Source of the DNA: Mycobacterium rhizamassiliense
GTDB taxonomy: Bacteria > Actinomycetota > Actinomycetes > Mycobacteriales > Mycobacteriaceae
Direction of reading: 5' to 3'
NCBI RefSeq assembly: GCF_900157375.1
Contig: NZ_LT721901.1
Location: 2,029,498 to 2,093,497, forward strand
Length of the DNA: 64,000 nt
The stretch's first letter is position 1. The number at the start of each line of letters is the position of its first letter. The position numbers and the translations under genes were made by a program. This document shows, piece after piece, positions 1 through 9,179 of the stretch. The notes below the pieces were generated by a model, which was not told the origin of the DNA, did not search any database, and saw nothing but the letters and a program-made list of their open reading frames with translations.

Positions 1-984
1 GGCGAGCAGCGTCACCACCGAACCGCTGCGGCCGGCCGCGACCATCTCGGCCAGCAGCCCGAAGGCGCCCCACAGGTTGGTGCCGGTCGACGGACCCACC
101 CGCCGCCCCAGCACGGCGCTGACATGGCGGGCGGCCGCGATCGACGCGGCGTCGGGCACCGAGACCATGCGGTCGACCACTCCGGGCAGAAACGACGGCT
201 CCACGCGAGGCCTGCCGATGCCTTCGATGCGCGACGACGCGGTCATCACGATGTCGTCGCGGCCCTGCGCGTAGGAGGGAAAGAACGCCGAGTTCTCCGG
301 GTCCACGACGCACAACCCGGTCGCGTGCCGCCGGTAGCGGATGTAGCGGCCGATCGTCGCGCTGGTGCCGCCGGTGCCCGCGCCGACGACGATCCACTCC
401 GGGATCGGGTGCTGCTCGTCGTGCATCTGGGCGAAGATCGACTCGGCGATGTTGTTGTTGCCGCGCCAGTCGGTGGCGCGCTCGGCGTTGGTGAACTGAT
501 CCAGGTAGTGCCCGCCGGTCTCGCGCGCCAGCCGCTCGGCCTCGGCGTACACCTGGCTCGAATTCTCCACGAAATGGCAACGGCCACCTTGTGATTCGAT
601 CAGTGCCACCTTCGACGAGCTGGTACTCGCCGGCACCACGGCGATGAACGGCAGGCCCAACAGCGACGCGAAGTACGCCTCGGAGATCGCCGTCGAACCC
701 GACGACGCCTCGACGATCGTGGTGCCCTCGCCGATCCACCCGTTGCACAGCGCATACAAGAACAGCGACCGCGCCAGCCGGTGCTTGAGGCTGCCGGTGA
801 TGTGCGTCGTCTCGTCCTTGAGGTACAGCGCGGCGCCGGCGTCGCCGCCCCACGCCGACGGAAGCGGGTAGCGCAGCAGGTGGGTGTCGGCGCTGCGGCG
901 GGCGTCGGCCTCGATCAGCCGAACCGCGTTGTCGGCCCAACCGCGGTCCTGGCTGCGGACCGCGACCTGGGTCCGATCGCTCAA
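1..984 (-). CDS. PLP-dependent cysteine synthase-like lyase (Rv3684 family), 3' end cut by window
   Basis: This is a fold-type II PLP enzyme of the cysteine synthase/cystathionine beta-synthase family; 328 codons are inside the window and the C-terminus lies beyond base 1. Visible family features are the PLP lysine in GSLKHR (about residue 68), the substrate loop SSGSTA (about 94-99) and the glycine-rich phosphate-binding GAGTGGTSA (about 195). The start is a TTG whose first two bases overlap the TGA of the upstream metallophosphoesterase gene, so the two are probably translationally coupled. A downstream start cannot be excluded because TTG is rare. The substrate is unknown; the M. tuberculosis counterpart is annotated only as a probable lyase, so sulfur amino-acid metabolism is an inference. 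Confidence 0.85.
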   Translation of the reverse strand, partial: MSDRTQVAVRSQDRGWADNAVRLIEADARRSADTHLLRYPLPSAWGGDAGAALYLKDETTHITGSLKHRLARSLFLYALCNGWIGEGTTIVEASSGSTAISEAYFASLLGLPFIAVVPASTSSSKVALIESQGGRCHFVENSSQVYAEAERLARETGGHYLDQFTNAERATDWRGNNNIAESIFAQMHDEQHPIPEWIVVGAGTGGTSATIGRYIRYRRHATGLCVVDPENSAFFPSYAQGRDDIVMTASSRIEGIGRPRVEPSFLPGVVDRMVSVPDAASIAAARHVSAVLGRRVGPSTGTNLWGAFGLLAEMVAAGRSGSVVTLLA

Positions 985-1940
985 CGCAGTGAAGCCGCCG
1001 GATGCGTGCGGCCCAGATCGCTGCGGGAGTCCCGTCCGCCCGTCGGAGCCGCGATCAGGGTCAGCAGCGTCGCCTCGGGGCGGCAGCAGAAGCGCACGGG
1101 CGCGAACGGCGAGGTGCCGATGCCGGCCGAGACATGCAGCGCCATGTTGGCGCCCCAGCGCGACGGCCCCTTGGCCCGGGTGCGGTCCAGCCCGCAGTTG
1201 GTCACCAGGGCGCCGTAGAACGGCAGGCACAGCTGCCCGCCATGGGTATGGCCCGCCATCACCAGTTGGTAGCCGTCAGCGGCGAAGCGATCCAGCACGC
1301 GCGGCTCGGGCGAATGCGTCAGGCCCAGCCGCAGATTGGCCGCGGGGCTGGCGGGGCCCGCGATCGCGTCGTAGCGGTCCCGGTCGATGTGGGGGTCGTC
1401 CACGCCCGCCGCGGCGATGTGCAGGCCGGCCACCTCGAACTCGCGGCGGGTGTGGGTGAGGTCGAGCCAGCCGCGCTCGGTGAACGCCGCGCGCAGATCC
1501 TGCCAGGGCAGCGGCTCGCCCTTGATCCGGTGCGACGGGTTGGTCAGGTAGTGCATCGGGTTCTTCAGGCGCGGACCGAAGTAGTCGTTGCTGCCGAAGA
1601 CGAAGACGCCCGGCCGGGACAGCAGGTCGCCGAGCGTCTGGACGACCGCAGGCACGGCCTTCGGGTGCGCCAGATTGTCGCCGGTATTGACGACCAGATC
1701 GGGCTCCCAGGCGGCCAGCTCGCGCAGCCAGGCCTGTTTGCGGCGCTGGGTGGGCAGCATGTGGAGGTCGCTGAGATGCAGCACGCGCAGCGGTGTGGAT
1801 CCCGGCGACAACACGGGCATCGTTATCTCGCGGAGCACGAACGCGTTGCGCTCGACGACCGCGGCATAACCGACGCCGGCGACGGTCGAACCAAGCGCGA
1901 CGGCCCCGGCGCGAATCAGGGTGGGCAGGACGTCAGCCAT
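981..1940 (-). CDS. Membrane-anchored metallophosphoesterase (Rv3683 family)
   Basis: A 319-residue calcineurin-like phosphoesterase with an N-terminal hydrophobic stretch (about residues 9-28) that is a signal anchor. The metal-binding motifs appear in order: DLH at 58-60, GDN at 87-89, GSND at 116-119 (in place of the more usual GNHD/E), and GHTHGGQ near residue 230. This resembles the YkuE/UDP-2,3-diacylglucosamine hydrolase-like branch, which often acts on lipid-linked phosphates; that substrate class is inference. It lies 54 bases downstream of ponA2 on the same strand and overlaps the next gene by 4 bases, so ponA2, this gene and the lyase are likely cotranscribed. Confidence 0.9.
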   Translation of the reverse strand: MADVLPTLIRAGAVALGSTVAGVGYAAVVERNAFVLREITMPVLSPGSTPLRVLHLSDLHMLPTQRRKQAWLRELAAWEPDLVVNTGDNLAHPKAVPAVVQTLGDLLSRPGVFVFGSNDYFGPRLKNPMHYLTNPSHRIKGEPLPWQDLRAAFTERGWLDLTHTRREFEVAGLHIAAAGVDDPHIDRDRYDAIAGPASPAANLRLGLTHSPEPRVLDRFAADGYQLVMAGHTHGGQLCLPFYGALVTNCGLDRTRAKGPSRWGANMALHVSAGIGTSPFAPVRFCCRPEATLLTLIAAPTGGRDSRSDLGRTHPAASLR

Positions 1941-1994
1941 ACAGGCAGCTTACTGCCGGTCGAACACTCAAGACGCATCTCCTGCGCCGCGTTG

Positions 1995-4424
1995 TTATGG
2001 AGGCGGCTGGCCGGGCGGGGGCGGCGGGGGCGCCAGCAGCGGGATGGTGATCGGTGGCAGGCCCGGGATTTCGACGACCTGCGATCCGACCGGCACCGGC
2101 CCGCCCTCGGGCGGTGGCGGCGGCGCCGGCGGGATGCCGTTGCTGGTTTGGATCGTGATGATCGAGCCGGGGATCGTTTGCCCGCTCGGCATCGTCCCGA
2201 TCACTTCGCCGGCCTTCGCGGTGCTATTCACGGCGTTGGGTTGATCGGCGACCTGGAAGCCCGCCTGCTTGAGGCGGGAGCGCGCCAAGTCCAGATCCAG
2301 ACCGGCGACGCTGGGCACCCGTCCGGCCGGCGAGCCGTCGACGTACCGGGGGTCGGTCGGCGGCAGCTTGATGTCGCCGAAGCTGGTGGCGATCGGCTTC
2401 ATCGCGGTGAACCAGGTGCGGGCCGGCTCGTTACCGCCGTACAGGTCGCCCTCGCCGCAATGACGCAGCGGCGACGAGCACAGGTCGGTCGGCGTGGTCG
2501 AGTCGTCGTAGATGTAGTTGGCGGCCGCGTAGTGGCTAGTGAAGCCGACAAACCCGGACGAACGGTGCGCCTCGGTGGTGCCCGTCTTACCGGACACCGG
2601 CAGATCCCACCCCGCGGCACCCGCCGAGCCCGACGCCGTGCCCCCGCCGGTGGCGTCCTTGCTCATCGCGTTGGCCAGGGTGTTGGCCAGCCCCTCGGGC
2701 ACCACCTGATCGCAGGTCTCGGTGGTGACCGCCACCTCATTGCCGTTGCGGTCGATCAGCTTGTCGATCGGGTTGGGCGGGCACCACGTGCCACCGGAGC
2801 CCAGCGTGGCCGCGACGTTCGACAGCTCCAGCGCGTTCACTTCGATCGGGCCGAGCGTGAACGACCCGAGGTTCTGCCGCTTGACGAAGTCGGCCAGGCT
2901 CTCGTTGCTGTCCGGGTTGTAGTCGCGCGCGGTGCCCGGGTCGGCGTAGGACCGCAGCCCGAGCTTGACCGCCATGTCGACCGTGCGCGTCACGCCGACC
3001 TGGGAGATCAGCTTGGCGAACGCGGTGTTGGGCGAGGTGGCCAGCGCGTCGGTCACGTTCATCGAGCCCCGGTAGTTGCCGGCGTTCAGCACACACCAGG
3101 TGTCCTTGGGGCAGCCTTTGGCGCCGCCGGAGCCCAGGCCCTTGGCCTGGAACCGCCCTGGCACCTCGAGTGTGGCGTTGGTGCCCATCCCCATGTCCAG
3201 GGCGGCCGCCGTGGTGAAGATCTTGAACACCGAACCCGCACCGTCGCCGACGAGCGAGAACGGCTGCGGCCGCATCGTCTGGCCGGCGTCCATGTCCAGG
3301 CCGTAGGTGCGGTTACTGGCCATCGCCATGACCTTGTGCGACGTCTTGCCGGGCTGGATCACGCTCATCACGCTGGAGATGCCCGGCAGGCTCGGACTGG
3401 CGAACTTGTCGATGGCCGCCTTCACCGGGTTCTGTACGTCGGGGTCCAGCGTCGTGCGGATCAGGTAGCCGCCGCGGGACACCTGTTCCTTACTGATCCC
3501 CGCGCGGGACAGGTAGGACTGGACGTAGTCGCAGAAGAAGGCGCGATCGCCCGCCGCGATGCAGCCGCGGGGTAACTCGTTGGGCTGCGGCAGGATGCCC
3601 AGCGGCGTGGTCTTGGCGGCGCGCAGGGCGTCGGCTTCCTGGGGCAGGTTGTCGATCATGGTGTCCAGCACCAGATTGCGCCGCGCCAGCGCCCCGTCGG
3701 GGTTGGTGTACGGGTTGAGCGCGCTCGTCGACTGGACCATGCCGGCCAGCAGGGCCGCCTGCTGCCAGTTGAGGTCGGACGCGTTGATGCCGAAGTAAGT
3801 CTGCGCGGCGTCCTGTACCCCGAACGAGCCGTTGCCGAACGAGACCAGGTTCAGGTAGCGCGTCAGGATCTCCGGCTTGCTGAACGTCTTGTCCAGCGTC
3901 AGCGCCATCCGGATCTCGCGCAGCTTGCGTGCGGGGGTGGTCTCCACGGCCGCGCGCTTCTCGGCGTCGGTCTTCGCGGTGACCAACAGTTGGTAGTTCT
4001 TCACGTACTGCTGCTCGATCGTCGAGCCACCCCGGGTGTCGACGTCGCCGGACGCGTAGCCCGCCAGCCCGGTCAGCGTGCCCTTCCAGTCCACCCCGTT
4101 GTGGTAGGCGAACCGTTTGTCCTCGATGGAGACGATGGCCAACTTCATCGTGTTGGCGATCTTGTCGCTGGGCACCTCGAACCGGCGCTGCTCGTACAGC
4201 CACGCGATGACGTTGCCCTTCGAATCGACCATCGTCGACACCGCGGGCACCTGTGCCTCCAGCAGCTGAGCCGATCCGTTGGCGACGACCTCGGAGGCCC
4301 GGTTCGACATCAGGCCCAGACCGCCGGCCAGAGGGAACATCAGGGCCGTGGCGACGACGCTTGCCAACACGCAGCACCCCGCCAGCTTGAGCACCGTGAG
4401 GACTGCCGGCGGCCGGTCTGACAT
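1995..4424 (-). CDS. ponA2: Bifunctional penicillin-binding protein PonA2 (PBP2-type, class A)
   Basis: Polymerises and crosslinks peptidoglycan at the outer face of the membrane. The 809-residue product has one N-terminal membrane segment (about 10-33), a GT51 glycosyltransferase domain with the catalytic glutamate in EDKRF (about 101) and the GGSTIEQQ motif, then a transpeptidase domain with SVFK, SPN and KTGT, and one C-terminal PASTA repeat (RVPSVAGLDL onward) before a Pro-rich tail. The start chosen is ATG 4424 because it follows AGGACG and matches the known M. tuberculosis N-terminus; an upstream in-frame ATG at 4511 would add 29 unlikely residues. In mycobacteria PonA2 is linked to survival in dormancy and stress. 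It diverges from whiB4. Confidence 0.95.
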   Translation of the reverse strand: MSDRPPAVLTVLKLAGCCVLASVVATALMFPLAGGLGLMSNRASEVVANGSAQLLEAQVPAVSTMVDSKGNVIAWLYEQRRFEVPSDKIANTMKLAIVSIEDKRFAYHNGVDWKGTLTGLAGYASGDVDTRGGSTIEQQYVKNYQLLVTAKTDAEKRAAVETTPARKLREIRMALTLDKTFSKPEILTRYLNLVSFGNGSFGVQDAAQTYFGINASDLNWQQAALLAGMVQSTSALNPYTNPDGALARRNLVLDTMIDNLPQEADALRAAKTTPLGILPQPNELPRGCIAAGDRAFFCDYVQSYLSRAGISKEQVSRGGYLIRTTLDPDVQNPVKAAIDKFASPSLPGISSVMSVIQPGKTSHKVMAMASNRTYGLDMDAGQTMRPQPFSLVGDGAGSVFKIFTTAAALDMGMGTNATLEVPGRFQAKGLGSGGAKGCPKDTWCVLNAGNYRGSMNVTDALATSPNTAFAKLISQVGVTRTVDMAVKLGLRSYADPGTARDYNPDSNESLADFVKRQNLGSFTLGPIEVNALELSNVAATLGSGGTWCPPNPIDKLIDRNGNEVAVTTETCDQVVPEGLANTLANAMSKDATGGGTASGSAGAAGWDLPVSGKTGTTEAHRSSGFVGFTSHYAAANYIYDDSTTPTDLCSSPLRHCGEGDLYGGNEPARTWFTAMKPIATSFGDIKLPPTDPRYVDGSPAGRVPSVAGLDLDLARSRLKQAGFQVADQPNAVNSTAKAGEVIGTMPSGQTIPGSIITIQTSNGIPPAPPPPPEGGPVPVGSQVVEIPGLPPITIPLLAPPPPPPGQPPP

Positions 4425-4810
4425 GCGTCCTAGAGTAGCGGCCCTTAGAAATCTGGACGTCCCCTCAAGTTCGCGGGAATTTTCTTTGCGCGGGGGCGCC
4501 ATCCTACCCACGCTTCTGACCAGGCAGTTTGTCGCGTTCGTCGGGATTGTTCGCGCTCGTTTTACTGATCAGCCATGAATTAGTGGTGGCCGGTCTCGGA
4601 TCTCCGCTTAAGATTTTGTACGAGACGGGACGCGCGTCCCAAAAAAAGCGTTATGAGACTGTTGCGCAATTGGCACCTGACCACCTAACTTATACAGACG
4701 GTGAGATTCAGGTAACACGGATCTGCACAGTGTGGCGTGGATCGCAGCGAGGGTAAGGACCCAGCAGGAGGGCGGTCGCCAAGCCGCGACCGGGAGGAAG
4801 GGAACAGCTC
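4425..4810. promoter_or_regulatory. Divergent ponA2/whiB4 control region
   Basis: This 386-base region has no convincing gene and is clearly less GC-rich than its surroundings. It must hold the promoters for ponA2 (minus) and whiB4 (plus). A possible whiB4 -10 is TATACA at 4691-4696, with TTGGCA at 4670-4675 as a weak -35 (15-base spacer, shorter than ideal). A perfect 14-base palindrome lies at 4627-4640. The whiB4 ribosome site is the GGGAGGAAGG just before its GTG. Promoter positions are guesses from sequence only. Confidence 0.5.
4627..4640. repeat. Perfect 14-base palindrome GGGACGCGCGTCCC
   Basis: The two halves are exact reverse complements with no spacer, and the motif is followed on the plus strand by seven A residues. 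It lies between two divergent promoters, so an operator for a dimeric regulator is more likely than a terminator: on neither strand is the hairpin followed by a T tract. No regulator is identified. Confidence 0.6.
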
Positions 4811-5161
4811 GTGTCAGGAACACGATCAACCGCGCGTCGGACCAACATTTCGGCAGCACAGGGGGTGCTCCGGAGTGTGGAGGCGGAAGACCGGATCGCT
4901 TGGGTCTCCCAGGCGTTATGCCGGACTACCGATCCCGACGAACTATTTGTTCGAGGAGCGGCGCAGCGGAAGGCCGCGGTCATCTGCCGGCACTGCCCGG
5001 TAATGCAGGAATGCGGCGCAGACGCGCTGGACAACAAGGTTGAGTTCGGTGTCTGGGGAGGCATGACCGAACGTCAGCGCAGGGCATTGCTCAAGCAGCA
5101 CCCCGAGGTCGTGTCGTGGTCCGACTTCTTCGACAAGCGCAGAAGCCGCGGAGTCATTTAG
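4811..5161 (+). CDS. whiB4: WhiB-family iron-sulfur redox regulator WhiB4
   Basis: A 116-residue WhiB protein. The four cluster-binding cysteines are C37, C59, C62 and C68 (C-x21-C-x2-C-x5-C), followed by the GVWGG turn (80-84) that contacts RNA polymerase sigma in this family and a basic C-terminal tail (KRRSR). The start is a GTG preceded by a strong GGGAGGAAGG ribosome site. In M. tuberculosis WhiB4 senses oxygen and oxidants and modulates antioxidant gene expression and DNA condensation; that function is transferred from the homologue. The gene diverges from ponA2 and converges with bagB. Confidence 0.95.
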   Translation: MSGTRSTARRTNISAAQGVLRSVEAEDRIAWVSQALCRTTDPDELFVRGAAQRKAAVICRHCPVMQECGADALDNKVEFGVWGGMTERQRRALLKQHPEVVSWSDFFDKRRSRGVI

Positions 5162-5177
5162 TCCCCAATTTGCGACT

Positions 5178-5204
5178 GGATCTATCGCCATCGGCGGTAG
5201 ATCC
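5178..5204 (+). terminator. Hairpin after whiB4
   Basis: A 12-base stem (one G-T pair) closes a 3-base ATC loop: GGATCTATCGCC / GGCGGTAGATCC. It begins 17 bases after the whiB4 stop. There is no following T tract, so it would be an I-shaped mycobacterial-type terminator or an mRNA-stabilising hairpin. Confidence 0.55.
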
Positions 5205-5489
5205 AATCCGCGTGTGGGGGCTTGGGCTAGCCGTTGTTCATCATTACGAAACTGTTACAAACGGGAGCCATCGGGCCCTAATCAGAGTCGCGTCTAATAA
5301 GCGGCCTGAGCCCGACTGCGTTGTACTAGATGGGATTTCGCGCCCGAGGGCTGGTTCGTTACCCAAATGCGTAAATTTCGCCAGACTGATCTGGCTACCG
5401 CGCAGCGCGCGCAACGACCCGCTAAGGCGCTGGTCAGCGGCTGTTATGCGGGTGCACTCGTCGCCGGCGGCGACCTAACTGGACTGGAT
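5205..5489. other. Non-coding stretch between convergent whiB4 and bagB
   Basis: No reading frame here looks coding. The first two-thirds is less GC-rich than the flanking genes and contains scattered TA-rich words, including GTTGTACTAGATG near 5320. It could hold a small RNA or simply be a spacer; I see no terminator for bagB. Confidence 0.4.
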
Positions 5490-6647
5490 TCAGTCGCCCG
5501 ATACGCTGGCCGCGTCGTCGTCGGCCGCGGTGATCTGGTCGGCAAGGGCACGCAGAGCTTCCAGGTCGGCGACGTCGAACGGCAGCGACGGAACACCGAT
5601 GATCGGCACATTCGGGTTGGCTCCGGTGAACCGGGATAGCAGCCGGACCTCGCGCTTGGCGGTCTGCCCGCGGTCGGCGTGAATCTGCAGCACGGCCGAA
5701 GTGAGCGAGTTGGCCTGCGGGTCGTTCCCGGCCGCCAGGGTTTCGCTTCCGTCAATTGCGCGTTCGACGGGCAGCGCACACAGCATCGGGTGAGTGCGAT
5801 TCAGGATGAGCCCCGCCAGCGGCATGCTCTCCTGCTGCAGCCGGTCGACGAAGAAGGCCGCCTCGCGCAGCGCGTCGGGTTCGGCCGCCGAGACCACGAC
5901 GAATTGGGTGCCGCGCCGCTTCAGCAACGCATACGTGCGGTCTGCCTTTTCCCGCCAACCGCCGAAGGTGGCCTCCAGTGACTGCACGAAAGATCCAATG
6001 TCACTGAGCAATTGGGAGCCCATGATGGTGGACAGCGCCTTCATCGCCAAACCCATTGCGCCGGTGACCAATCGGCCGATGCCGCGGCCCGGTGCGAGCA
6101 GCAGGCGCCACAGTCGGCTATCCATGAAGCTGCCCAATCGCTTTGGCGCGTCTAGGAAATCGAGCGCGTTGCGCGACGGGGGAGTATCCACCACGATCAG
6201 GTCCCAGCGGTCCTGCCCCAGTAACTGGCCGAGCTTCTCCATCGCCATGTATTCCTGCGTGCCGGCGAGCGACGTGGCGACCGTTTGGTAGAACTGGTTG
6301 TTCAGCAGCGACTGGGCCCGCTCCGGGCCGGAATACTGCTCGACCATCTCGTCGAAGGTGCGGCGCATGTCGAGCATCATCGCGTGCAGCTCGCCGGACA
6401 CCTCGGGCGCCAGCGGGACCCGCTGCGGGGTGTTGCCAAGGTCGTTGACTCCCAACGCCTGAGCCAATCGCTTGGCCGGGTCGATCGTCAAAACGCATAC
6501 CGTGCGGCCATATTCGGCCGCGCGCAGCGCCATCGCGGCAGCGGTGGTGGTCTTGCCGACACCACCGGCGCCGCAGCACACCACGACGCGGTTGGCGGTG
6601 TCGGCCAGGATTGCGGCCATGTCAAGTGTTTTCGGCTTGGCGATCAT
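5490..6647 (-). CDS. bagB: Get3/ArsA-like ATPase subunit BagB (Rv3680 family)
   Basis: A 385-residue P-loop ATPase of the ArsA/Get3 (anion-transporting ATPase) family. The phosphate-binding loop GAGGVGKTT lies at about 26-34, followed by switch I around TIDPAKR and switch [10 protein letters not shown]. It lacks the first, signature lysine of the deviant Walker A motif (alanine at that place), unlike its partner. The start ATG overlaps the stop of bagA by 4 bases (ATGA), the usual sign of stoichiometric coupled expression. In M. tuberculosis Rv3679 and Rv3680 have been described as Get3 homologues forming a complex (BagA/BagB); the client is not settled and arsenite transport is unlikely without an ArsB. 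Confidence 0.9.
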   Translation of the reverse strand: MIAKPKTLDMAAILADTANRVVVCCGAGGVGKTTTAAAMALRAAEYGRTVCVLTIDPAKRLAQALGVNDLGNTPQRVPLAPEVSGELHAMMLDMRRTFDEMVEQYSGPERAQSLLNNQFYQTVATSLAGTQEYMAMEKLGQLLGQDRWDLIVVDTPPSRNALDFLDAPKRLGSFMDSRLWRLLLAPGRGIGRLVTGAMGLAMKALSTIMGSQLLSDIGSFVQSLEATFGGWREKADRTYALLKRRGTQFVVVSAAEPDALREAAFFVDRLQQESMPLAGLILNRTHPMLCALPVERAIDGSETLAAGNDPQANSLTSAVLQIHADRGQTAKREVRLLSRFTGANPNVPIIGVPSLPFDVADLEALRALADQITAADDDAASVSGD

Positions 6648-7666
6648 CGAACTCCCTGCTGCGCAAGAGATTCCGAAAGTTCGTAAAGGCTACCGAGGTC
6701 GACGCCGTCGGAGATGGCGGGCAGCTCCAGTCGCGGCACCTTGAGCGCGTCGAGCTGCTGGGCACTCTCGGCGCGTGCGGTGATTCTGATTGCGTGCTGG
6801 ATGGTTTCGGTCAGCAACCCGGCGAAGTCGGCGTCGTTGAGCTCGATGCCCGCGGCCTTCAGGCCGGCTCGCACCGAGTCCGCGTCGACGTCACCCTCGG
6901 CGGCCTTCGCCAGATCACGGGTCTCCAGATACGACGGGATGTTGCGGTTGACGATCACGCTGCCGATCGGCAGCCCCAGCTCGGAGAGTTCCTCGATGGC
7001 TTCCAAGGTCTCCTGGATCGGCAGTGTTTCCAGCAGCGTCACCAGGTGGATGGCGGTCTGGTCGGAGTGCAGCAGCTTCACCACGCCGTCGGCCTGCGAG
7101 TGCACCGGCCCGCCCTTGGCCAAGTCGGACACCGCCTTCGTGGTGTCGAGGAAGCGCGAAATCCGGCCCGTCGGTGGGGAATCCACGACCACGGCGTCAT
7201 AGACCGGGAGCTTGTTCTTGTCGCGGCGCACCACCGCCTCCTTGATCTTGCCGGTGAGCAGCACGTCGCGCAGCCCGGGTGCGATCGTCGTGGCGAACTC
7301 GACGGCGCCGATGCGGCGCATCGCGCGCCCGGCGATACCGAGGTTGTAGAACATGTCGAGGTATTCCAGAAACGCGGCCTCGATGTCGATCGCCAGGGCG
7401 TTGACCTGCCCGCCCCGCTCGGCGGTCGCGATCTTGACCTCTTCGTAGGGCAGCGGTGGGACGTCGAAGAGCTGCGCAATGCCCTGGCGCCCCTCAACTT
7501 CGACGAGCAGGACCTTGCGGCCCCCGGCGGCCAGGGTGAGCGCCAGCGCGGCCGCGATCGTCGACTTACCCGTGCCGCCCTTGCCGGTGACGAAATGCAC
7601 CCGGGCCTTCGACAAGCGCGTCGGCCACCCGACGGAGTTACCGCCGCTCGATCTGTTTGCCACCAT
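6644..7666 (-). CDS. bagA: Get3/ArsA-like ATPase subunit BagA (Rv3679 family)
   Basis: A 340-residue partner of bagB. The deviant Walker A motif GKGGTGKST lies at about 28-36 with both the signature lysine (K29) and the P-loop lysine (K34), and switch II is VVDSPPTGR. The presence of the signature lysine in this subunit only suggests an asymmetric heterodimer with unequal ATP sites (inference). The gene is first of a two-gene minus-strand operon and diverges from the small DUF4177 gene 55 bases away. The start ATG at 7666 is the only good one before the conserved VHFVTGKGG strand. Confidence 0.9.
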   Translation of the reverse strand: MVANRSSGGNSVGWPTRLSKARVHFVTGKGGTGKSTIAAALALTLAAGGRKVLLVEVEGRQGIAQLFDVPPLPYEEVKIATAERGGQVNALAIDIEAAFLEYLDMFYNLGIAGRAMRRIGAVEFATTIAPGLRDVLLTGKIKEAVVRRDKNKLPVYDAVVVDSPPTGRISRFLDTTKAVSDLAKGGPVHSQADGVVKLLHSDQTAIHLVTLLETLPIQETLEAIEELSELGLPIGSVIVNRNIPSYLETRDLAKAAEGDVDADSVRAGLKAAGIELNDADFAGLLTETIQHAIRITARAESAQQLDALKVPRLELPAISDGVDLGSLYELSESLAQQGVR

Positions 7667-7720
7667 CGCATGCTAGCCCGAGCCCGTTGGCCGGCCAGCG
7701 GGCCGGATAAGCTCGCGGGC

Positions 7721-7882
7721 ATGAGCCAACCGACCGCGTGGGAGTACGCCACGGTTCCCCTGCTGACGCACGCCACCAAGCAGATCCTCGACCAGTGGGG
7801 CGAAGACGGCTGGGAGCTGGTCGCGGTGCTGCCCGGGCCCACCGGCGAGCAGCACGTGGCCTACCTGAAGCGCCCCAAGTAA
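7721..7882 (+). CDS. Small DUF4177-type protein (Rv3678A family)
   Basis: A 53-residue soluble protein starting MSQPTAWEYATVPLL. The WEY...DGWELVAVLPG pattern fits the DUF4177 family of short conserved proteins. It begins 54 bases from the bagA start, on the opposite strand, and ends 15 bases before the RidA gene, so it probably leads the RidA / metallo-beta-lactamase operon. Function unknown. Confidence 0.85.
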   Translation: MSQPTAWEYATVPLLTHATKQILDQWGEDGWELVAVLPGPTGEQHVAYLKRPK

Positions 7883-7897
7883 GACGACGGGCAAGGG

Positions 7898-8353
7898 ATG
7901 ACCGCCTCAGAGCGGCTTGCCCAGCTCGGCATCGAGCTGCCCGACGTGGTTCCGCCGCTGGCGTCGTATGTTCCGGCGAAGCGCACCGGCAACCTGGTCT
8001 ACACGGCCGGCCAGCTGCCCATGCAGGGCGGCAAGCTCGCCGGCATCGGCAAGGTGGGCGCCGAGGTCAGCCCCGAGGACGGCAAGGCGCTGGCGCGCCT
8101 GTGCGCGCTGAACGCGTTGGCGGCGGTGCATGCGCTGGTGGGCGTCGACGCGGTGACGCAGGTGGTCAAGGTCGTCGGGTTCGTCGCCTCGACGCCGGGC
8201 TTCAACGGGCAGCCTGGCGTCATCAACGGGGCCTCCGACCTGCTGGCCGAGGTGTTCGGTGACGCCGGAATCCACGCCCGCTCGGCGGTCGGGGTGTCCG
8301 AGCTGCCCCTGGATGCGCCGGTGGAAGTCGAGCTGATCGTGGAGGTCGGCTGA
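7898..8353 (+). CDS. RidA/YjgF-family deaminase-like protein (Rv3678c family)
   Basis: A 151-residue member of the RidA (YjgF/YER057c/UK114) family, which hydrolyse reactive enamine/imine intermediates; the fold makes trimers with active sites between subunits. The arginine equivalent to the catalytic Arg of RidA is kept in HARSAVGVSELP near the C-terminus, and the family strands LVYTAGQLPM and VVKVVGFVAS are clear. This longer form belongs to a side branch whose substrate is uncertain. The downstream hydrolase gene starts 5 bases after its stop. Confidence 0.88.
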   Translation: MTASERLAQLGIELPDVVPPLASYVPAKRTGNLVYTAGQLPMQGGKLAGIGKVGAEVSPEDGKALARLCALNALAAVHALVGVDAVTQVVKVVGFVASTPGFNGQPGVINGASDLLAEVFGDAGIHARSAVGVSELPLDAPVEVELIVEVG

Positions 8354-8358
8354 CGGCC

Positions 8359-9153
8359 GTGACCGAAGCCGCCGAGTCGTTGAGCCATCCCGCATACGCC
8401 AAGTTGCGGGCGGTTACCGACACGGCCTCGGTCCTGCTGGCCGACAACCCGGGGCTGTTGACGCTGGAGGGCACCAACACGTGGGTGCTGCGCGGCCCGC
8501 GCAGCGACGAGCTGGTGATCATCGACCCCGGCCCCGACGACGACGAACACATCGCCCGGGTCGCCGCCCTGGGCCGGATCGCGTTGGTACTGATCAGCCA
8601 CCGGCACGGCGACCACACCGACGGCATCGACAAGCTGGTCGAGCTGACCGGGGCGACGGTGCGGTCGGCCGGTAGCGGCTTTCTGCGCGGGATGGGTGGT
8701 CATCTCACCGACGGCGAGGTGATCGACGCCGCCGGCCTGAAGATCAAGGTGATGGCGACCCCCGGCCACACCGCCGATTCGCTGTCGTTCCTGCTCGAAG
8801 ATGCAGTGCTGACGGCGGATACGGTGCTGGGCCGCGGCACCACCGTCATCGACAACGAGGACGGCAGCCTGGCCGACTACTTCGAATCGCTGCGGCGGCT
8901 GGGCGGCTTGGGCCGTCGCACCGTATTGCCCGGGCACGGCCCCGATTTGGCCGACATGGAAGCCGTCGTCGAGGAGTACCTGAACCACCGTCAGCAGCGT
9001 TTGGATCAGGTGCGGTCGGCGTTGGGCGACCTCGGCGAGGACGCCACGGCCCGCCAGATCGTCGAACACGTCTACGTCGACGTTGACGAAAAGCTATGGG
9101 ACGCAGCCGAGTGGTCGGTCCAGGCGCAGCTGGATTACCTGCGCCGAGACTGA
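8359..9153 (+). CDS. Metallo-beta-lactamase-fold hydrolase (Rv3677c family)
   Basis: A 264-residue MBL-fold enzyme. The zinc motif SHRHGDHTDG (H-x-H-x-D-H) is near residue 79, the second histidine is in TPGHTADS, the bridging aspartate in LTADT and the last histidine in LPGHGP. The C-terminal helical part (EEYLNHRQQRLDQV) is typical of the LACTB2-like/glyoxalase II-like subgroup. The start is GTG 8359, five bases after the RidA stop. A role with RidA in metabolite repair is an inference from linkage. It converges with crp. Confidence 0.88.
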   Translation: MTEAAESLSHPAYAKLRAVTDTASVLLADNPGLLTLEGTNTWVLRGPRSDELVIIDPGPDDDEHIARVAALGRIALVLISHRHGDHTDGIDKLVELTGATVRSAGSGFLRGMGGHLTDGEVIDAAGLKIKVMATPGHTADSLSFLLEDAVLTADTVLGRGTTVIDNEDGSLADYFESLRRLGGLGRRTVLPGHGPDLADMEAVVEEYLNHRQQRLDQVRSALGDLGEDATARQIVEHVYVDVDEKLWDAAEWSVQAQLDYLRRD

Positions 9154-9179
9154 AGCTCGGCAGGAGAAGTGGCCCGCGC

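Noticed and set aside
1002..3575. Long open frame (857 codons) on the plus strand antisense to the metallophosphoesterase and ponA2 genes
   Set aside because: It is Arg/Gly/Ala/Val-rich with no recognisable domain and lies opposite two well-supported genes; long antisense frames are expected at this GC content.
4627..4647. Palindrome plus A7 tract read as a terminator
   Set aside because: The T-rich side comes before, not after, the hairpin on the minus strand, and A residues follow on the plus strand; neither fits an intrinsic terminator.
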